NCBI GenBank assembly: GCA_030830245.1
Contig: JAURNJ010000059.1
Span: forward strand, 1 to 8,664
DNA: 8,664 bases
Reading direction: 5' to 3'
Origin: Novosphingobium sp.
GTDB lineage: Bacteria; Pseudomonadota; Alphaproteobacteria; Sphingomonadales; Sphingomonadaceae
This document shows, in pieces, positions 6,091-8,664 of this stretch. The first letter of the stretch is position 1. The number at the start of each line of letters is the position of its first letter. Under the pieces are notes generated by a model, which was given only the letters and a program-made list of their open reading frames with translations, made no database searches and was not told the origin of the DNA. The translations under genes and the position numbers were made by a program.

Positions 6091-7287
6091 ATGAATATCC
6101 ATGAATATCAAGCGAAAGAACTTCTGGCGAAGTTCGGCGTACCGGTTCCGGCAGGCCATGCGGCGCCCACCGTGGCAGAGGCTGTCGAAGCCGCAAAGAA
6201 GCTTCCCGGGCCGCTTTATGTGGTGAAATCGCAGATTCATGCGGGCGGACGCGGCAAGGGCAAGTTCAAGGAACTGGGTCCCGATGCCAAGGGCGGCGTG
6301 CGGCTTTCCAAGTCGCTCGAGGAAGTAGAAACCAACGCGCGCGAGATGCTCGGCAACACGCTGGTCACGATCCAGACCGGCGAGGCGGGCAAGCAGGTCA
6401 ACCGCCTGTACATCACCGACGGGGTCGACATCGGCAAGGAATACTACCTGTCGATGCTGGTCGATCGCACGACTGGCCGCATCGCCATGATCGCCTCGAC
6501 AGAGGGCGGCATGTCGATCGAGGACGTGGCCCACGAAACCCCCGAGAAGATCGTGACCATCACCATCGATCCGGCTCAAGGCTTCCAGCCGCACCATGGC
6601 CGCGCGGTCGCCTTCGGACTCAAGCTTTCGGGCGATCTCGCCAAGCAGGCGCAGAAGCTGGCCAAGCAGCTGTATGACGCTTTCGTCGCGCTCGACTGCT
6701 CGATGATAGAGATCAACCCGCTGGCCGAAAGCGGCGACAAGCTGCTGGTGCTCGACGCCAAGATGAGCTTCGATTCCAACGCCATGTTCCGCCATCCCGA
6801 CATCGAGGCGCTGCGCGACGAGACCGAGGAAGACCCTGCCGAAGTAGAAGCCAGCAAGCACGACCTTGCCTACATCAAGCTCGACGGCAACATCGGCTGC
6901 ATGGTGAACGGCGCTGGTCTCGCCATGGCGACGATGGACATCATCAAGCTGAACGGCGCCTTCCCGGCGAACTTCCTCGACGTTGGCGGCGGCGCCTCGA
7001 AGGAAAAGGTGACCGAAGCCTTCAAGATCATCCTGTCCGATCCGGCGGTCGAGGGCATCCTCGTCAACATTTTTGGCGGCATCATGAAGTGCGACGTCAT
7101 TGCCGACGGCATTGTCGCGGCAGCCAAGGAAGTGAACCTTTCCGTTCCGCTGGTGGTCCGCCTCGAAGGCACCAATGTCGAGCAGGGCAAGGCGATCCTC
7201 GCCAATTCGGGGCTGGCCATCGTGCCCGCCGACGACCTTGGCGATGCAGCACGCAAGATCGTGGCGGAGGTCAAGCAGGCCGCCTGA
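6091..7287 (+). CDS. sucC: Succinate-CoA ligase (ADP-forming) beta subunit
   Basis: Nucleotide-binding beta subunit of succinyl-CoA synthetase, the TCA-cycle step that makes ATP or GTP from succinyl-CoA; it works with the alpha subunit SucD in the cytoplasm. Length is 398 residues, as expected for bacterial SucC. It opens with the canonical [12 protein letters not shown], followed by an ATP-grasp domain containing [13 protein letters not shown] (46-58), [18 protein letters not shown] (123-140) and the metal-binding EINPLAE (207-213). The C-terminal CoA-ligase domain has [11 protein letters not shown] (273-283), FLDVGGGAS (295-303) and [15 protein letters not shown] (326-340). The ATG is preceded by GGAGAG at good spacing. 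No sucD follows; the next gene downstream is etfB, 140 nt away. No truncation or missing motif is visible. Confidence 0.98.
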   Translation: MNIHEYQAKELLAKFGVPVPAGHAAPTVAEAVEAAKKLPGPLYVVKSQIHAGGRGKGKFKELGPDAKGGVRLSKSLEEVETNAREMLGNTLVTIQTGEAGKQVNRLYITDGVDIGKEYYLSMLVDRTTGRIAMIASTEGGMSIEDVAHETPEKIVTITIDPAQGFQPHHGRAVAFGLKLSGDLAKQAQKLAKQLYDAFVALDCSMIEINPLAESGDKLLVLDAKMSFDSNAMFRHPDIEALRDETEEDPAEVEASKHDLAYIKLDGNIGCMVNGAGLAMATMDIIKLNGAFPANFLDVGGGASKEKVTEAFKIILSDPAVEGILVNIFGGIMKCDVIADGIVAAAKEVNLSVPLVVRLEGTNVEQGKAILANSGLAIVPADDLGDAARKIVAEVKQAA

Positions 7288-7427
7288 ACACGTGGCTTCG
7301 ATGCCCCTTGGCAGGGGTTGACGGGCCGCGCGCGCGGGGCAATGGCGACTCGCACGAAAAGTCCGGTTAGAACTGCGAAATCGCGCCGTTTCGGGCGCGC
7401 AAAGTTGATGAAGAGAAGGGCAGACCG
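7288..7427 (+). other. sucC-etfB intergenic region with three short dyads
   Basis: This 140-nt gap holds a hairpin CCCCT-TGGC-AGGGG (7304-7317) without a T-run, so it is a poor intrinsic terminator. It also holds an alternating-CG palindrome CCGCGCGCGCGG (7326-7337) and a hairpin CGCGCC-GTTTCG-GGCGCG (7382-7399). A -35-like TTGACG (7318-7323) follows the first hairpin, but the -10 position (AATGGC at 17 nt) is poor. A good SD, AGAAGGG, lies within 7411-7420 about 7 nt before etfB. The spacer is long enough for etfBA to have its own promoter, but I cannot place one with confidence. Confidence 0.45.
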
Positions 7428-8174
7428 ATGAAAATCCTCGTCCCCGTCAAGCGGGTGATCGACTACAACGTCAAGCCGCGCGTCAAGAGCGACGGCACCG
7501 GCGTGGACCTTGCCAACGTCAAGATGAGCATGAACCCGTTCGACGAGATTTCCGTCGAGGAAGCCATCCGCATCAAGGAAGCGGGCAAGGCCGAGGAAAT
7601 CATCGCCGTTTCGGTCGGCCCGGCGAAGGCTCAGGAAACGCTGCGCACCGCGCTCGCCATGGGTGCGGACCGCGCGATCCTGGTCGAGACCGACGAAGAG
7701 GTTGAGCCGCTCGCCGTCGCCAAGATCCTCAAGGCCATTGCCGAGGCGGAACAGCCCGGCCTGGTCATCCTCGGCAAGCAGGCCATCGACGACGATTCGA
7801 ACCAGACTGGCCAGATGCTCGCCGCGCTGATGGGCCGCCCGCAAGGCACCTTCGCCAACGAGCTGACCATCGAGGGAGATTCGGTAACGGTGAAGCGCGA
7901 GGTCGACGGCGGCCTCGAAACCGTGAAGCTTTCGCTGCCCGCGATCATCACCACCGACCTTCGCCTCAACGAGCCCCGCTATGCTTCGCTGCCCAACATC
8001 ATGAAGGCGAAGAAGAAGGAACTCGATGTGAAGGCGCCGGGCGATTACGGCGTCGATATCGCGCCGCGCCTCAAGACCCACAAGGTCACCGAACCGCCGG
8101 TTCGCCAGGCCGGGATCAAGGTCGCCGACGTCGACGAACTGGTCGCCAAGCTCAAGGACATGGGCATCGCCTGA
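7428..8174 (+). CDS. etfB: Electron transfer flavoprotein beta subunit
   Basis: Beta subunit of the soluble heterodimeric ETF (FAD in the dimer, AMP bound by beta). ETF accepts electrons from acyl-CoA and other dehydrogenases and passes them to ETF:ubiquinone oxidoreductase. It has 248 residues, normal for the family. It begins [19 protein letters not shown], continues with [17 protein letters not shown], the AMP-site region [21 protein letters not shown] and a C-terminal arm. The dehydrogenase recognition loop [19 protein letters not shown] spans residues 179-197 and matches the family closely, including the Lys-rich end; its central Leu188 corresponds to the anchor leucine of characterised ETFs. 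The sequence has the pattern of housekeeping (group I) ETF rather than nitrogen-fixation FixA. It lies 23 nt before etfA. Confidence 0.97.
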   Translation: MKILVPVKRVIDYNVKPRVKSDGTGVDLANVKMSMNPFDEISVEEAIRIKEAGKAEEIIAVSVGPAKAQETLRTALAMGADRAILVETDEEVEPLAVAKILKAIAEAEQPGLVILGKQAIDDDSNQTGQMLAALMGRPQGTFANELTIEGDSVTVKREVDGGLETVKLSLPAIITTDLRLNEPRYASLPNIMKAKKKELDVKAPGDYGVDIAPRLKTHKVTEPPVRQAGIKVADVDELVAKLKDMGIA

Positions 8175-8182
8175 GGCGGCCC

Positions 8183-8200
8183 GGAAGGACAACAGACATG
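8183..8200 (+). promoter_or_regulatory. Ribosome-binding site and start codon of etfA
   Basis: GGAAGGA (8183-8189) lies 8 nt before the ATG at 8198-8200, in the 23-nt gap after etfB. This gives the etfA start and supports co-transcription of etfB and etfA. Confidence 0.7.
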
Positions 8201-8664
8201 AACACTCTCGTTTGGGTCGAACACGACAACGCCTCGGTCAAGGACGCAACGCTCGCCGCGGTCACCGCAGCGGGCAAGCTGGGTGGAGTAACCGCGCTGG
8301 TCGCTGGATCGGGCTGCGACGGGGCGGCCAACGCCGCCGCCAAGATCGCCGGCGTTTCCAAGGTACTCAAGGCTGACGATGCGGCCTATGCTAATGCGCT
8401 GGCTGAAAACGTCGCGCCGCTGATAGTCTCGCTGATGTCGGGTTATGACGCCTTCGTCGCACCTGCCACGACCACCGGCAAGAACGTCGCGCCGCGCGTC
8501 GCCGCCCTGCTCGACGTGATGCAGATTTCCGACATCCTCTCGATAGAAGGCGGCAAGACTTTCACTCGTCCGATCTATGCAGGCAACGCCATCGCCACGG
8601 TCGAATCGAGCGATGCCAAGCTGGTCATCACCGTGCACGGTGATGACCAGCTTGGCATCGCTCG
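8198..8664 (+). CDS. etfA: Electron transfer flavoprotein alpha subunit, 3'-truncated; last 29 bases not genuine etfA
   Basis: FAD-binding partner of EtfB. The first 146 codons (8198-8635) read as a typical EtfA N-terminal domain: [19 protein letters not shown], then [36 protein letters not shown] and the conserved [20 protein letters not shown] followed by ITV. Full-length EtfA is about 310 residues, so the C-terminal FAD-binding half is absent from the window. After ITV, family members normally continue with Arg and a Ser/Thr-containing strand. Here the reading switches at base 8636 to HGDDQLGIA, which is simply the reverse complement of the preceding 29 bases. The coding sequence should be trusted only to 8635. 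Neighbours and spacing show an etfBA operon. Confidence 0.93.
   Translation, partial: MNTLVWVEHDNASVKDATLAAVTAAGKLGGVTALVAGSGCDGAANAAAKIAGVSKVLKADDAAYANALAENVAPLIVSLMSGYDAFVAPATTTGKNVAPRVAALLDVMQISDILSIEGGKTFTRPIYAGNAIATVESSDAKLVITVHGDDQLGIA
8607..8664. repeat. Perfect 58-bp palindrome at the window end
   Basis: Bases 8607-8635 and 8636-8664 are exact reverse complements: 29-bp arms, no spacer and no mismatch, centred between 8635 and 8636. The left arm is normal etfA coding sequence. The right arm breaks the gene and runs exactly to the last base given. This pattern fits a fold-back (self-complementary) chimeric read or an assembly artefact at a contig end much better than a natural element inside etfA. 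Confidence 0.97.

Noticed and set aside
7304..7317. Rho-independent terminator after sucC
   Set aside because: The stem is only 5 bp and is followed by GTTGACGG (last stem base included), with no T-run.
6870..8192. Long minus-strand open frame (440 codons) opposite sucC and etfB
   Set aside because: It spans two well-recognised plus-strand genes and their spacer, is low-complexity in places, and has no family resemblance; it is a codon-bias shadow.
8607..8664. Palindrome as a hairpin telomere of a linear replicon, or as a transcription terminator
   Set aside because: It consists of etfA coding sequence and its exact complement, breaks the gene mid-domain, has no spacer loop or T-run, and ends exactly at the window edge. 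An artefact explains it better.

Overview
The window looks like ordinary core-genome sequence from an alphaproteobacterium, most likely Sphingomonadales (Erythrobacter/Sphingomonas-like). I base this on the high GC content (about 60-65% by eye), the DUF3035-type lipoprotein directly behind lspA, the style of the protein sequences and the gene order. This placement is by recognition only. Both ends cut through genes (ileS at the left, etfA at the right), so the window may be a whole contig from a draft or metagenome assembly.

Layout. (1) 2-2970, plus strand: a tight operon of the ileS 3' part, lspA (ATGA overlap with ileS) and a small DUF3035 lipoprotein gene (3-nt gap). It covers translation and lipoprotein maturation. 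(2) 2967-4295, minus strand: a CNNM/CBS/CorC-HlyC membrane protein whose 3' end overlaps the lipoprotein gene by 4 nt. (3) 4428-5122, plus strand: an OmpA-like glycine-zipper lipoprotein. Its signal-peptide region is out of frame with the rest by one base, so it is either a pseudogene or a sequencing error. (4) 5126-5929, minus strand: an inositol-monophosphatase-superfamily enzyme, probably CysQ-like. (5) 6091-7287, plus strand: sucC (TCA cycle) without sucD beside it. (6) 7428-8664, plus strand: etfB and the start of etfA, the electron-transfer flavoprotein that takes electrons from acyl-CoA dehydrogenases. SucC and ETF both belong to central oxidative metabolism.

No stretch over 300 bases lacks a gene. 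The three longer gaps (4296-4427, 5930-6090, 7288-7427) hold candidate promoters, ribosome-binding sites and short dyads. I see no tRNA, rRNA, CRISPR array, insertion sequence, phage gene or toxin/defence system.

The strongest unexplained signals concern the integrity of the sequence. One is a perfect 58-bp palindrome that forms the last 58 bases and replaces the continuation of etfA. The other is the single-base frame break in the OmpA-like gene. I did not find an undescribed biological system here.
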